In this document: piece after piece, positions 1 through 11,600 of the stretch
How the letters are laid out: each line of letters begins with the position of its first letter
Numbering within the stretch: position 1 is the stretch's first letter
Source of the DNA: Uranotaenia lowii
Taxonomy: Eukaryota > Arthropoda > Insecta > Diptera > Culicidae
NCBI RefSeq assembly: GCF_029784155.1
Contig: NC_073692.1
Location: forward strand, 322,583,906 to 322,647,905
Reading direction: 5' to 3'
Length of the DNA: 64,000 bases
Made by a program: the position numbers and the translations under genes
The notes under the pieces: model-generated
Seen by the model: the letters and a program-made list of their open reading frames with translations, nothing else
The model's database searches: none
What the model was told of the DNA's origin: nothing

Positions 1-470
1 TTCAATTCAAATTTATTTATTTTGTGCATATGGTTCATATTATCTCCACACTGCCATTCATGCAAAATCTTTCTAAAATGTTACCCATATTAGAAATAAC
101 AATGGTTCATTCTTCCTGGATAAAAAAGGTTTCGTTTATTTAACTTCTCTTAAAATCTTTAAGACTCCATTTTTTCTACTTAAAACCAAAAAGATTGTCT
201 TTAGCCTTGAGAGCCACAAATAGCCAGGGATGCAAATCGAGCAGAATTGGTAATGATAACTGTTTTTCCCTTGTGATACACTTAACGATAACCTTCTCAT
301 TGACGACAGGCTTCAGATTCATATGACAGCCAACACCCACGGAACAAAAACCTGCTCTCACTCTTTAAGAATGAGAAAAAGTAATGCTCCTAGGGAGTTT
401 TTTGCCTCTCACTTTGCTCTAAAAAGAGAAGTGAGCGCTCTACGGGAGTACCTCCCTAGGAAAACGCTTC
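1..470. other. No gene seen; small hairpin
   Basis: AT-rich sequence with no convincing coding potential; short ORFs here show no recognisable domain. At 389-460 CCTAGGGAG is answered by CTCCCTAGG, with further complementarity inside (CCTCTCACTT against AAGTGAGCG), giving a roughly 70-bp imperfect hairpin directly before the MITE at 471. It could be the edge of another repeat. It is probably intronic DNA of the Fe65-like gene whose last exons start at 2635. Confidence 0.5.
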
Positions 471-772
471 CCAGTAAACATGAATCGGCAGAGGGATAAC
501 TCAAATCGACAGAGGGATCGTAACGATCTCTCTGGCGATTTTGCATCATCTAATCGGCAGAGAGGAACACACCATACGCGTACCTTTGGTGAGAGCCACG
601 AAATAATCTAAGACACGCCCTCCAGAGAAACACACGAAAACAATCCGAATCGTGTTTGTATGTTTCCCTTCGAGAAGCGTGTTTCCCTGCCTGAGAAGTC
701 GACTGCTACCCAGTTCGCGCTACGATCCCTCTATCGATTTGAGTTACCTCTCTGCCGATTCATGTTTACTGG
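471..772. mobile_element. MITE with ~52-bp terminal inverted repeats
   Basis: The left end CCAGTAAACATGAATCGGC is repeated in inverted orientation at the right end (GATTCATGTTTACTGG). Complementarity continues about 52 bp inward on each side with only a few mismatches. The interior has no transposase ORF. No clear target duplication was found, so the superfamily is open. The terminus resembles that of the element at 20157-20665 (CCCAGCAAACAT), which suggests one family. Confidence 0.7.
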
Positions 773-2634
773 TACAATATTTTTTCTCGGTCTGTCCACC
801 AACGTATGAATTTTTTTTAAACCGCTCAAAATGAAGTAAAGCGTCCGTAGTACATTAGGAGAATAGGCTAACTGAAATAGTTAAATGGATTAATTCGAAA
901 GTAGTGGTCTAAACGTAAAAAAGAGTTCTAGTAACCAGTAATAGTTACCATCACTTGTAACTATAAAATAGAAATTCTCGAAAATCTCGCGTGAAACGTC
1001 AAATGAAAGGGTTTGCCGTAAGGATAATTAAAATAAAAATTGAAGTGGATGAAATTTTCAGTGAAGCTTCCTAGTAATGCAATGTGTATGTGTAGAAAAT
1101 TAATAACAATCTGTCCAGTGGTTTTTTAGATATCGCCCAATACTGAAGTTCATTGATCATTTTTTCCGAAAACAGCTGGAAATCATCTATTCGTCAAAGT
1201 TTACATATACACTCGTAAAAGAAGTCCTATATGATCCAAAAGTGCGCTAAAATTTGAATTGAAGTGAAGATGATTGATTCCATGAAGTTAAGGAGTGTGT
1301 AAGGTTTTTTCAAGCTCTATCCTAAAATATCAACAGAGGGAGTGATAAAGAAGATAATTTTTTTCTGACTGGTTCTTCTAGCTGACTAATAAAAAGGCCT
1401 GAATTCATTTCTCAAAGGTAGAAATGCTGCCCACCGGTAAAATAAACAAAATACGATGGTCAAATCGTGCGCAAAATATTTGTACTGCTAGTGGGTAGAT
1501 AATTTGGAAATTTTGTAATGGACAGCAGTCACCTAACAGGTTTTCAGCCAAAACTTGAATGAATAGATGAATGCATATACAAAGAAAACTGCCTCCAAGT
1601 GCGACTGTTTCCCTGCAAAGCACTTCAATAGGTCCCAAAAAGTTTATGCTCTGTTTTAGTTGGATCTGAAATCGAGCCGTCACGCAAAAACTGTGATGGA
1701 GTGATAAAAAAATCAAATGTGTTGTTTTTTTGACGAATGAGGAAAATCGGATAAATTGACCAAATAAAAAATTGTTAGTCATTTTGAAGGCCAAGCTTCA
1801 GGAAACAGAAAATTTAATCAAGAATAGCCTTCATTTGAAATAAGGGTGGTTCACTTTATGTAGATGGCGCAAGTGTTTCCCAAAAGCTAAAGTCGAAAAA
1901 CTTCTTCATTGGACGCTATCTCAAAACCACTATACAGATCACAAAAATTTGCACATGTGAACATAACATTACCAAGTAGCTTTGCTGAAAATTTCATGAT
2001 TGTATATCCATGCATTCAAAAGTTATTCACTAAACAAAGTGTTGCATTTTTTTTCGAGTTAGCTCCTTATTCATAACCTTACGAAATAGTTATTTTTTCA
2101 TGGTAACTATTTCAAAGATATTTGTGAAGATTACTTCTGCTATTTACTTTAATCCTTCAACATCTTTAGTAATAACCTCTTGACGCGGTTTTCAATTAAA
2201 CGTTCACTAATATTTTTCACATTCAAGTCAAAGCGTTTCACAAATTACAATCGGAGCTAAACTAAACAAATCATCAATTGAATTAAACAAATGAAATCTG
2301 AATGCAAAATAGTGACCAATGATCTCTTGTTATTTCTTGCGAGGAAGGGAGAACTTATCATTAACGTTACACTTACCGATAACTTTGAATCGTAATGCAA
2401 AACAAATCGATAGCAAATCTGTTAATGATGAATATGAGTGGATGATTGGTGGATGAAAATCTCTTTCATGGATGTTTTTATCGGCAAATTCCAACGATTG
2501 ATATCGTTTTTTTTATGCCCTGAAAAAAGTTGCCTCGTTCGGGTTCAGGAATACATACATTTTGAAAGTCAACATGGTCACATAATTGAATAGTTTTTCT
2601 TTTAAATTCAAACAATCATTTTTTCTCATTACAG
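773..2634 (+). other. Intron of the Fe65-like gene, repeat-derived AT-rich DNA
   Basis: The sequence ends at a good acceptor (TTTTCTCATTACAG), so it is inferred to be intron. No coding segment is recognisable; the ORF at 1405-1794 (-) has no identifiable domain. The block around 1845-2120 (starting GGGTGGTTCACTTTATG) reads like an interspersed repeat fragment, but no second end was found. Confidence 0.45.
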
Positions 2635-3496
2635 AGACATCTGCAAGCGGATAATGATCGAACGGTCCCTCCAGCTCGACGCCAACAGTTCCAGCTCCAG
2701 CAGCTCCCGGTGTGCGATTCGCCCGACGGATCTGCCGACGGAAAACCGCCGATGGATTCGGCATCGTAAGTTTTTACCGAACCAGTTTGGCTGGATGCTG
2801 CCGCACTCTCGATCTCTCATGCTTAGAACTGTCTCTTCTAGCTGCCTCTTTCCCAACGCCGATGGAGGAACCGAAGAAGGTGCTTCGGGCCCAGTACATC
2901 GGACAGACCGAGGTGCACCAGGCCACCGGGATGGATGTGCTGAACGATGCGATCGCGAAGGTGATATCCGAAACGCAGGTCGAGAACTGGGACAGCGTGA
3001 ACGTATCGGTGGCACCCAGTATGATCAGCATCAACACTTCGGTAAGTCCTGATAGGCTTTTGGATAAGCGTAACTGTAAATTACCAACTTTCTATTCTAC
3101 TAGGATGCAGAAAACCGTCTTTTGTGCGAGTGCCGGGTGCGGTACCTTTGCTTCTTGGGCATTGGAAAGAACATCAAAAACTGTGCGTTCATAATGCACA
3201 CGGCCCAGGATCGATTCGTTGCTCACGTGTTTCACTGTGAACCATCCAGTGGGGCGCTGTGTAAAACGATAGAGGCAGCTTGCAAGGTATCAACCCTCAG
3301 TAAGATAGTATAAGCAGCTTCCCAACTTAAGTTCAACATTTTCTTCCAGCTCCGGTACCAGAAGTGTTTGGACGCCCATCCGGAGGCGAGCGGTCGCTAC
3401 TCGGCCGATTCGCACACCCCCGGCAAAGGCATTGGAGCGACTTTAAAAAACTTGATGAGCTCGTTCTCGCTAAAGAAGGATAAGGCCAGCTCCTGA
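2635..3496 (+). CDS. Fe65/APBB-type adaptor, last four exons (end of PTB1, linker, PTB2)
   Basis: The exons are 2635-2765, 2842-3041, 3104-3286 and 3350-3496. They join in phase through GT-AG introns of 76, 62 and 63 bp and give 219 residues to a TGA. The first exon encodes DICKRIMIER, matching the end of the Fe65 PTB1 domain. FPTPMEEPKK then opens PTB2, which continues through ECRVRYLCFLGIGKNIKN, HVFHCEP and AACKLRYQKCLDAHPEA, all close to vertebrate APBB1/APBB2 PTB2 signatures. In that family PTB2 binds the cytoplasmic NPTY motif of amyloid-precursor-like proteins, and Fe65 also works in the nucleus. The tail ends in a Lys-rich SSFSLKKDKASS. The WW domain and most of PTB1 must lie upstream of the window. 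The reading frame was fixed by splice phase: in the first exon two other frames are open but do not join. Confidence 0.88.
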
Positions 3497-4282
3497 GAAC
3501 GAGCAAAATCACTGCAGGTAAGGTGAAAGCTGTTCAGATAGTTGCTGCTCAGCAGTGCTCAGTCGATTAACATGTATCAGGTTTTGCAATACCAGGCTGT
3601 TTTTCAAAGCTTGAAGCATTACAAAGTCTTAGGTCTAAAACATGTTCTTTACAAGGTGGAAATTCAACTTCAAACTATTTATTACAGTCGGGTGTTTCTG
3701 CAGCTGTGTGTGGGCTCGTCCCACCAAAACCACCTTTTTCCTTGATGTACCTCTTGGTTCCCGCTTTCACATTACATCCTGGGAATGTTCTGCTATTGCA
3801 TTCATACTTTATAATTCCTCTTCTGAAAACTTTAGAATAGCTCAGAAGACTTCGAGACGGGGGCCGATCTGTTGAAACATTCGAAGTAACTCGCGCCTCC
3901 CAGCAACGACTAACGTAGCATTTCCAACCACCAAACCATGACCTTTTTGGAGACTATCAAGCCAGCACCCCGTCCCGACTACCTATGGATAGTTTCTCCG
4001 CATCCTGTTGCTGCAGAAAAGATCGTTGCTAAGTATGTGAAAAAGCCTTACTTACATATAACTTCAGTTTTAGGTTATACCGCGCTTTTTAAATTGTGAT
4101 GTCATGCGAAACCTTCCTTTAGCTTGTTAAGTTTGGAACACGGTTTCGTTGAATATCTCTTTCTCTTCGTTCCACCGTATCAGAACGCGCATGATCTGCG
4201 GGATTTCTTAACACATTAAGGTCCGCTAAGTAATGTAAGCCGAAAAACATCTAAACTAAGCAATCTTTATCTCAGAAACCAG
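3497..4282 (+). other. Probable 3' UTR and flank of the Fe65-like gene
   Basis: This follows the stop codon. A good donor (CTGCAG then GTAAGG) at about 3517 could start a 3'-UTR intron. A 53-codon ORF at 3938-4099 begins in a fair context (ACCATGACC) and contains a possible donor (AAGTATGTG), but shows no recognisable protein and is not called. The last four bases, CCAG (4279-4282), are the target duplication of the LTR element that follows. The uninterrupted host sequence therefore continues at 11601. Confidence 0.4.
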
Positions 4283-4400
4283 TGTAAATCAATGGCCAAG
4301 ATTGTACCAACAACGTGGGGGATTTTCTCTGAAAGACGACTGTTCTAACTAACTTTATTTCCTCTTCATTTTATGCATGTATTGGTTTCCACATTTCACA
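4283..4400 (-). repeat. 3' LTR of the Gypsy-like element (118 bp)
   Basis: This pairs with 11462-11596. Shared blocks include AACGTGGGGGATTTTCTCTG and CTTCATTTTATGCATGTATT. It lacks a 16-bp stretch present in the other LTR (after CGACTGTTCT), so the two LTRs have diverged by an indel plus a few substitutions. It contains AATAAA on the minus strand. Confidence 0.85.
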
Positions 4401-4451
4401 TTCGGACACCCAGTGTACTCCGATGTCCTCATCGGACGCCTCTGGATGGTT

Positions 4452-4668
4452 TCATTCGCTGTCTGAGTCTTCATCTTCTTCGTCAAGCATTTCCAGATCC
4501 GGTAAAATACACCACGGTTTCATCCTATCAGCTGAGTATACCGTGGTGAATTGACGACTTCCTTGTTCCGGCAAACTTTCAAGTTGGTAACGATCATTTT
4601 CAAAATAAGCTGTTATAATAAATGGTCCCTTGAATCGTGGTTCAAATTTGTGATTGCCACCCCGCTGC
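4452..4668 (-). pseudogene. Integrase C-terminal (GPY/F-like) end of pol
   Basis: The minus-strand frame reads FEPRFKGPFIITAYFENDRY, the GPF-type module found at the end of Ty3/Gypsy integrases. It then runs through an acidic tail (DEEDEDSDSE) to a stop at 4452. It is cut off from the integrase core at 7944-8580 by two transposon insertions. The ORF appears to start in the foldback element (an ATG at 4694), but those first residues belong to the foldback and not to pol. Confidence 0.75.
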
Positions 4669-4673
4669 CATTG

Positions 4674-6335
4674 CACAGTGGTGCAGAACATCAATCTAGC
4701 TGTACGAAATTAATAGTGCCCAGGGATGAAGAGCTAGACATTCGGTGTCTTCAGCAACATTGTTCAGTTTTACATGGAGCATATTCTAATATCAAAATTT
4801 TTGCCGAGGGGTCCACGAATAGCGAGATAAAAATGCTAATTTTTTTGTTTTTCAAATTAGGGCTTTGATGTCTTCGACAAAGTTGTTTATCTGATCAAAA
4901 TACATAAGTTTGTTGAATTTGTCAAAGTCCTATCACATCACCCTCAGAAGTTACAGTCAAAGGAAAAAAAATCTCATGAAAAAACAGTTTTTTGAACCTG
5001 ACACGTTGTAGATTGGATGAAATGGTTCGCTGTCTTTGAAAGAAAGTTGTAACAAGCCACGATCTACAATTGTCTCATACATTATGATGGGTTTAAAAGT
5101 TGCTGAAGCTCTATAGAAAGCATTTAGTGTATTTTATTGGCAATTTTGGAAGGCTCCTCCATCGAAAAGTGCACATTTTCGCAATACCCCCTTTTTTGTG
5201 ATTATTTTTGATGACAAGCGGAACCATTTCCATTTGAAATTAGCGGGGAAATCGGTGGAACTAATAGAGATTTGAATGATTTAAAATACACTTTTTGTAT
5301 AAAAATTACCTATTTTACTTATAGAAAAACCGTTGAAAACATTTAATTTATTAATAAACTGTTGCAGTTTTCCTTTATATAGTTTGTTTTATAGACGTTT
5401 AAATTCGATTTTTCAAATCATTTAAACTAAAAAAATAATCATGGAACTAATCTGTTAAATTTGGTAGAAGCAGTTATATTGTACTGGCAAAACCGGTTCA
5501 ATTATTCATTTATATGATATCAAATACTTATTTAGTGCTCTACCAAATTTAACAGATTAGTTCCATTAATGTTTTTGGAGTTTAAATTATTAAAAAGAAT
5601 AATTTTAATGTCTTTTAATAAAACAAACTATAAAAAGGAGAAATGCAACAGTTTATTAATAAATTAAATGTTTTCAACGGTTTTTCTATAAGTAAAATAG
5701 GTAATTTTTATACAAAAAGTGTATTTTCAATCATTCAAATCTCTACTAGTTCCACCGATTTCCCCGCTAATTTCAAATGGAAATGGTTCCGCTTGTCATC
5801 AAAAATAATCACAAAAAGGGGGTATTGCGAAAATGTGCACTTTTCGATGGAGGAGCCTTCCAAAATTGCCAATAAAATACACTAAATGCTTTCTATAGAG
5901 CTTCAGCAACTTTTAAACCCATCATAATGTATGAGACAATTGTAGATCGTGGCTTGTTACAACTTTCTTTCAAAGACAGCGAACCATTTCATCCAATCTA
6001 CAACGTGTCAGGTTCAAAAAACTGTTTTTTCATGAGATTTTTTTTCCTTTGACTGTAACTTCTGAGGGTGATGTGATAGGACTTTAACACATTCAACAAA
6101 CTTATGTATTTTGATCAGATAAACAACTTTGTCGAAGACATCAAAGCCCTAATTTGAAAAACAAAAAAGTTAGCATTTTTATCTCGCTATTGGTGGACCC
6201 CTCGGCAAAAATTTTGATATTAGAATACGCTCCATGTAAAACTGAACAATGTTGCTGAAGACACCGAATGTCTAGCTCTTCATCCCTGGGCGCTATTAAT
6301 TTCGTACAGCTAGATTGATGTTCTGCACCACTGTG
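4674..6335. mobile_element. 1.66-kb foldback element inside the LTR element
   Basis: The two halves are near-perfect inverted copies. CACAGTGGTGCAGAAC at 4674 is answered by GTTCTGCACCACTGTG ending at 6335, and complementarity runs for about 800 bp to a loop near 5475-5535. CATTG flanks both sides (4669-4673, 6336-6340), a 5-bp target duplication. Differences between arms are scattered single bases. No transposase ORF exists; the ORFs at 4551-4868 and 6141-6338 are the same sequence read from the two arms. The arm contains the CAACTTTGTCGAAGA motif seen in other mosquito-type MITE arms in this window. Confidence 0.85.
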
Positions 6336-6547
6336 CATTGATCTTTCTCCACAAGCACCATATCTCCTTCTTGATACCGATGAGCTACTCGCCTTCTCTT
6401 GTCGTAGTACCTAATGTTTTTGTATCAGTTGTTTAGCTGCAGTATTCTCAGCTGCCTTCGTTCTTAGGTGCTCAGCGTTAGTGATTCGAATATCCGATTC
6501 ATCATGTAATGCTAATACCAGAGCGTTCTGATGAATATCTCTAGGAC

Positions 6548-7935
6548 CAGGGGTGAGCAACCTTTAGAGCCAACGGGCCAATTTAAATTTGAAATCTTGT
6601 CAGCGGGCCGCACTTAAAATTACATTTTTTTAAAAATCATCAGAGTCACGTCATTTTTTATAACTACAAATATTTGGAAAAAAAACTACTCTAAAAAAGA
6701 GAGGATCAAACGAATTCACGTGTTTAAAAACAGAAATTACATCTTAAAATCTTAGTCATTTTTGAATTAAATTTTTTAATAGTACTTCTCTGCGAACATT
6801 CGTTCTTACAAAATTTTTGTTAAAACTGATGATACTTTTCGTAATCACTTCCATTTAAAAATATTCTGGAGCTTACCTCAGTGATAACTGAGAGTGTGAA
6901 AAATATATATTCGAGTAAATCACCACCTTATTAGAATTGGATGTTGAAGCGCTAATTGACTTTCTGAGATTTTTTCCAGAACTAAAACTTGTTCTCAAAG
7001 CTTAGATTTTTATCCTACAAACGGTAAAAATCCCGTTTTTTTAAATTGCAGTACTGTATTGGATCATTGCATTGAGATGTTGAGCAAGATTGTTGAAATC
7101 ACAGAAAAATGTTCAGTCTCACATATTTTTAAGCAACTATCTTCCAAACTACATTCTTGATTCTAGAATTTTTATCCAGATTTTTATAGTTTTTAATCTT
7201 TTTTTAGGTATCATTGGGATAAGTTGGTAATGTGGAATGTGAATTATTTTTAAGTGAAATAACTCAATTTATCGATATTTGTTATAAATTTTCTATCAAA
7301 TTTATGAAAAAGCATCACAGATAATCTTCAAAGACCTTTTGGATCGAATCACAAAATTTTTGAAATCTATTTTTTTTTATCAAGAATTAATTATTTAAGT
7401 CGGTAACTTGATACCGACTGACTCATGTTGATGAAAAAATCTGAAATCGTTCACCTTAACCCTCAACTTTCGAAATTTTCGTCAATATTCAGAAATACAA
7501 AAATATTTCACAAGGTTTTTGTCTAATTTTTTTGCCAGTATTTTAATGCTAGCAAACATAAATAATGACTTCCCTAGCCGATTTTTTTGCCCCTCTTCCG
7601 ACTCACTTTAATGGAATTTGCTTTTCAAAGTGATAGGATCTAAATAATAAGGAAAAATGTGTCCTGAATAAAAAAAAAATCCAATATTACGTTTTGCTAA
7701 TAAACGATATTGCGTTTATGCCTTGAACAGAACATAATAAATGCTCAAAATGCCATAAAAATTGTTAGCAATCTGAATTATTGTAGGGTAAATGCAGATA
7801 AGTGCATATTTGATCAAGTCATATAAATCTTCCTAACAATACATTGTAGAAGAAAGTTAAGGCATGAAAATTTGAAAAAAAAACTTCGCGGGCCGCATAG
7901 AAGAGTCTTGCGGGCCATCCGGTTGCTCATCCCTG
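6548..7935. mobile_element. hAT-type nonautonomous element (1388 bp) inside the LTR element
   Basis: The ends are CAGGGGTGAGCAACC (6548) and GGTTGCTCATCCCTG (7935), a perfect inverted match apart from one base. They are flanked by TCTAGGAC (6540-6547) and TCTTGGAC (7936-7943), an 8-bp duplication with one difference. CAGGGG ends plus 8-bp duplications are hAT hallmarks. Subterminal GCGGGCCGCA blocks occur at both ends. The AT-rich interior has no transposase. Confidence 0.88.
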
Positions 7936-7943
7936 TCTTGGAC

Positions 7944-8580
7944 GGTACGATAACAGTAAGGAACTTGGGGAGAAATTCGTTGTCGAGCTTGGGGTATTAT
8001 TAATTGCCCATTGGATTGATGACAGCTTCTCATCCCACCCACGGTCGTTCGCATCCACCATGGCCCGCAAAGAGTCCAAAATTGTGCGATTGAATCGCTC
8101 GACTTGGCCATTTCCACGAGGAGTTCCGACCGCCACCTTGATATGTTGAATTTCCAATCTAGAACACATCTCTTCAAAGGCTCGACTTGTGAAGGCTGTG
8201 CCCCTGTCGCTGATGATGCGCGTGGGTGATTCAAAAATAGTCATCGCATCGGTCAATATTATCAAAACTGGTCCAGTTTTTGTATTTCTTACTGGCCTAA
8301 TTAATGTATATTTCGAAAATGCACAGCCACATTTGGTATGGGATTCAGCTCGCCCTCAGCTCTGCCTTCCTTTGTTTTTGCAAAAGCGCAACCTGGGCAA
8401 GCTTTTGTATAATTACGAATGTATTTCCTCATTTTTGGGAACCAAAACTTTTGCACTAACGTTTGCAACACCTTTTCTTCTCCAAAATGACCATTATCAT
8501 CGTGATAATGTTTCAGCAATCTCCAGCGAATATTAGCCGGAACCACCCAGCATTTCCTTCCACCTACTTGGCGAAACAAC
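7944..8580 (-). pseudogene. Integrase core of the Gypsy-like element
   Basis: The minus strand gives the HHCC zinc-binding region (KHYHDDNGH, then ACPGCAFAK) in 8301-8579. The catalytic core follows in 7927-8265. A frameshift separates the two. Aspartates in ILTDAM and ISDRGTAF and the glutamate in NGQVERFN are present. Exactly 35 residues lie between the second Asp and the Glu, the D35E spacing of retroviral-type integrases. The frame runs into the inserted hAT-type element at 7935. The product would insert the cDNA copy, but this copy is broken. Confidence 0.85.
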
Positions 8581-8589
8581 CGGTAATTG

Positions 8590-10436
8590 TCTAGCGAATT
8601 ATTTAGCTACATTTGCCTTTGTTCGTCAGAGGCGGGCACACCTTCCATTTGTTCAATAATATTCACTACACGAGGGTCTTGTCGCTGCATCGTTACTAGA
8701 GCGTCTGCATTAGCCGCGTCGATGGTAAAAATTTTCGCAGCTACTGACTCTACTAGCTCAACTGGATCAACAGGATTTCTACTTAAGGCATCCACATGAG
8801 CCATTGCAGTACCTGGACGATATTGCAGATCAAAATCATATTCGAGTAATTTTAGAAAATATCGAGCCACTCGATTATTCATAACTTTTTTTCTTATATG
8901 CGTCGCGAACCGCACTGCAATCAGTTTGAATCACGAACTTTCGGCCTAGTAAATAATAACGGGAACGCTCTACACCCACCACTACAGCTAGCAATTCGAG
9001 TTCGTAGCTATGATAGCGTCGCTCAACATCACTGGTTTTCCCGCTGTAGTAACTGAGAGGCTTAAGCCCAGCTTCAGTTCTCATCAGCAGAACGGCTTCT
9101 CATCCAATTGCGGATGCATCAGTATGCACTTCCAATTCCTTGGTCGGATCGAACAGGGACAGTGACGGTCTCGATCAAAGAACTTCCTTAATGTCGGTGA
9201 AAGCTTTTTGCTGATTCCTACCCCATACGAACACGGCTTCTTTCCTCAGCAAATCATAAAGGGGAGCTGCCTTTAAGCTATAGTTTTTCACAAACTTTCG
9301 GAAAAACCCAGAAAGACCAATGAACTGCTGGACTTGTCCTACCGAGGTGGGGGTTGGAAATTGTCACACAGCTTCCGATTTCACTATACCCGGTTTGATC
9401 CCCTCTTGATTGACCTCGAAGCCCAGAAAGATCACTGCTGTCTTCAGAAATTGACTCTTCTTAAGGTTAATGGTGAATCCTGATTTCTCAATCACGATTA
9501 AAAGGCGCTGAAGATCTTATTTATTTCCCGCTGGAACACAGCACAGCCATTCACCAATCCGAACGGAAGCCTCCGGAAACGGTAATGTCCAGACTTCGTT
9601 GAAAATGCTGTGCAATCACGGCTCTCCATTGCCATTGTATTTGGTAGTGACAACTATACAGGTCAATCGAAATAAACACACTTCCCCCAACAAGTCGATT
9701 CAGACAATCCTCGATATCTGGCATAGGAAAACGATCTTTGATTGTTTTTAAGTTCAATTGCCTGTAATCAACTGCCATCCGGAATTGATTGTCTTTCTTT
9801 GGCACTAACACTGCCAGACTGTTACATGGAGATTCACTTTCTTCTATTATTTGAGCACTTATCAACCCTTCGACAATGTCGTTCAGCGCTGCTTCTCTCG
9901 TATACTCCAACTCTCCGAGTTCCATCATGGATTTGGCCAAGCACTTTCTGTATTTGTTCATAATTTCTAACAAATACTCCTGCATCTCGAATCGTCCATC
10001 ACACTGGATATCCGACGCCGTATTTGGATTTTTTTCTTCAACTATATCGATTTTGAAGAGCCTAGCCGTATCCAGATTCTCGGTACCAAATTGATCTCCA
10101 GCTTCAATTTTTCCAAAGGGTGTATTTGGGACGTTTACATCCCACTGGAATCGCACTTCATTCCCCCTTTTTATCATAACCAGGCCATCTCGATCAATAA
10201 CATCTTCACCTAATATCAAAGGCATCTCTTGCACACAATCAGGAACCACAAAAAACTTAACGACCAATTCCAGCTGATCTATATGGATGGTAGCTTCGCA
10301 AAAAGCCTCGACCAACACTTGATTTTGTCCGAAACCTTGCAGAACCTTTTTTACACGGTTCCAACGCTCCAACACGAAGAGCACAACTATGTTGAATCGT
10401 TGACACTTTTGCTCCCGTATCCACCAATGCATCAAC
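8590..10436 (-). pseudogene. Protease, reverse transcriptase and RNase H of the Gypsy-like element
   Basis: From high to low coordinates: an aspartic protease motif ALVDTGAK near 10406-10436; RT with LAVLVPKKDNQFRMAVDYRQ and [14 protein letters not shown] at about 9640-9840; then the RT thumb and connection at 9090-9550, which is recognisable only across stops and shifts; then RNase H with IQTDCSAVRD (8880-9084) and the typical end YRPGTAMAHVDALSRNP (8760-8830). The RT active-site YxDD segment falls in the damaged part. Reverse transcription from this copy is not possible. Confidence 0.82.
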
Positions 10437-10519
10437 CGGAATGCAGTGTAACATGACAGGCTTTATAAACACACTCTTCCTTTGGATAACTTGGATCTTA
10501 GCGTCGTTGGATGTGCTTA

Positions 10520-11267
10520 TGAGCAATGGGCAATCACGCTTCCAATGGCCGTCACCACCACACTTGAAGCATTTTCTGGCTCTCTCGTTTCCCTGGGCTC
10601 CACGAATACCTGGACAGGTGCTGCTCCTGAGGCTGGCTTCTCTCTACTCAGTATTGTGAGTTGCCAGTGATTGAAGGTGTTCTATCCACTTGAGCTCGGC
10701 TAATAGATTTTGAACAGTATCAGACCGACTCACACTAACCTTGGACCGCGAAAGAAATTGAGCGAGTCCGTTTACTATGTATGTTACGATCGTAGGTTCT
10801 TTGAACCCACCACGTCTACCCATCGCTTTCATCCCGTACACATACTCCTCCACGGTTTCACTAGGCAACTTTTTCCGGTTTTGCATTAAGTTGTGGTAGT
10901 AAATGGGCCCCTTTGCAGACGAAAAACCTTCTATCAACAACTCACAAAAGGTCTCCCAATCAGCAACTTCGTCACGTACACTATCGAACCATAGTCGAGC
11001 AGCTCCTTGTAGCTGTAAACGCGCACAATATAGTTTGCCATCCACAGTCCGTTTGTAAGCTTTCGCTGCACTATCAATTGATTTTATCCACTCTTCTGCA
11101 TCCATGCTTGTTGGATCTTTCGGATCAAATTTAGATATGAGACCCTGCATTTCACTTAGATCCGGCATTTTTTCCGCTCCCTTCAATCTGTTGAGGGCTG
11201 ATTGAAGATGTTGCTGGGTTCTTAGCAATTCAATATGCGCCTTCAACCGTTCATTTTCTCGTTCCAA
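10520..11267 (-). pseudogene. Gag-like polyprotein with CCHC zinc knuckle
   Basis: An open frame at 10644-11267 begins with a charged, probably coiled-coil stretch (MERENERLKAHIELLRTQQ). It continues with a retrotransposon gag core (FDPKDPTSMDAEEWIKSID, LQGAARLWFDSV, ETVEEYVYGMKAMG). A knuckle of the CX2CX4HX4C form (CFKCGGDGHWKRDC) follows at about 10535-10580 in a different frame, so at least one shift separates them. Gag would package the element RNA. The ATG is the first in this frame, but the true start is uncertain. Confidence 0.8.
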
Positions 11268-11461
11268 TGCCTCGTTTCAGCCATCTTGTTGGAATTAATA
11301 GGCCCAGTCGAACCGCATGGTACATTTGCACTACCATAATTTTCTCCGGATTTTTCAGGATGACTCATGATCACCTATCGCTGCCAACTACTCCGGTTTT
11401 CAACGAACTAACCGCGAATTTACTTCGGCACAGCGAAAATCACTAATCCTGTCTACAGATT

Positions 11462-11596
11462 TGTAAACCAATGGCCAAGATTTTACCAACAACGTGGGGG
11501 ATTTTCTCTGAAAGACGACTGTTCTCAACACTGTTCAGATTCTAACTAACTTTATTTCCTCTTCATTTTATGCATGTATTGGTTTCACATTTCACA
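11462..11596 (-). repeat. 5' LTR of the Gypsy-like element (135 bp)
   Basis: Read on the minus strand it starts TGTGAAATGTG and ends TTTACA. It carries AATAAA as a possible polyadenylation signal. It is 16 bp longer than its partner because of an internal stretch around CAACACTGTTCAGATT. CCAG follows at 11597-11600. Confidence 0.85.
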
Positions 11597-11600
11597 CCAG

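Larger units (their letters stand above)
4283..11596 (-). mobile_element. Ty3/Gypsy-like LTR retrotransposon, decayed and twice invaded
   Basis: The termini are short direct repeats (4283-4400 and 11462-11596) beginning TGTAAA and ending TTTCACA on the plus strand. They are flanked by CCAG on both sides (4279-4282, 11597-11600), a 4-bp target duplication typical of Ty3/Gypsy integrases. Read on the minus strand the order is gag, CCHC knuckle, protease, reverse transcriptase, RNase H, integrase, which is the Gypsy order. Several frameshifts and stops break pol, especially at 9090-9550. Without the two nested insertions (4674-6335 and 6548-7935, each with its duplication) the element would be about 4.25 kb. 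No env-like ORF was seen. A clear primer-binding site or polypurine tract could not be pointed out. Confidence 0.88.

Noticed and set aside
2654..3052. Continuous plus ORF across the first two Fe65 exons and intron
   Set aside because: Its frame is right only for the first exon; splice sites and homology show it reads intron and then a wrong frame.
4551..4868. 105-codon ORF and its twin at 6141-6338
   Set aside because: Both are the two arms of the foldback element read in the same sense; there is no protein family.
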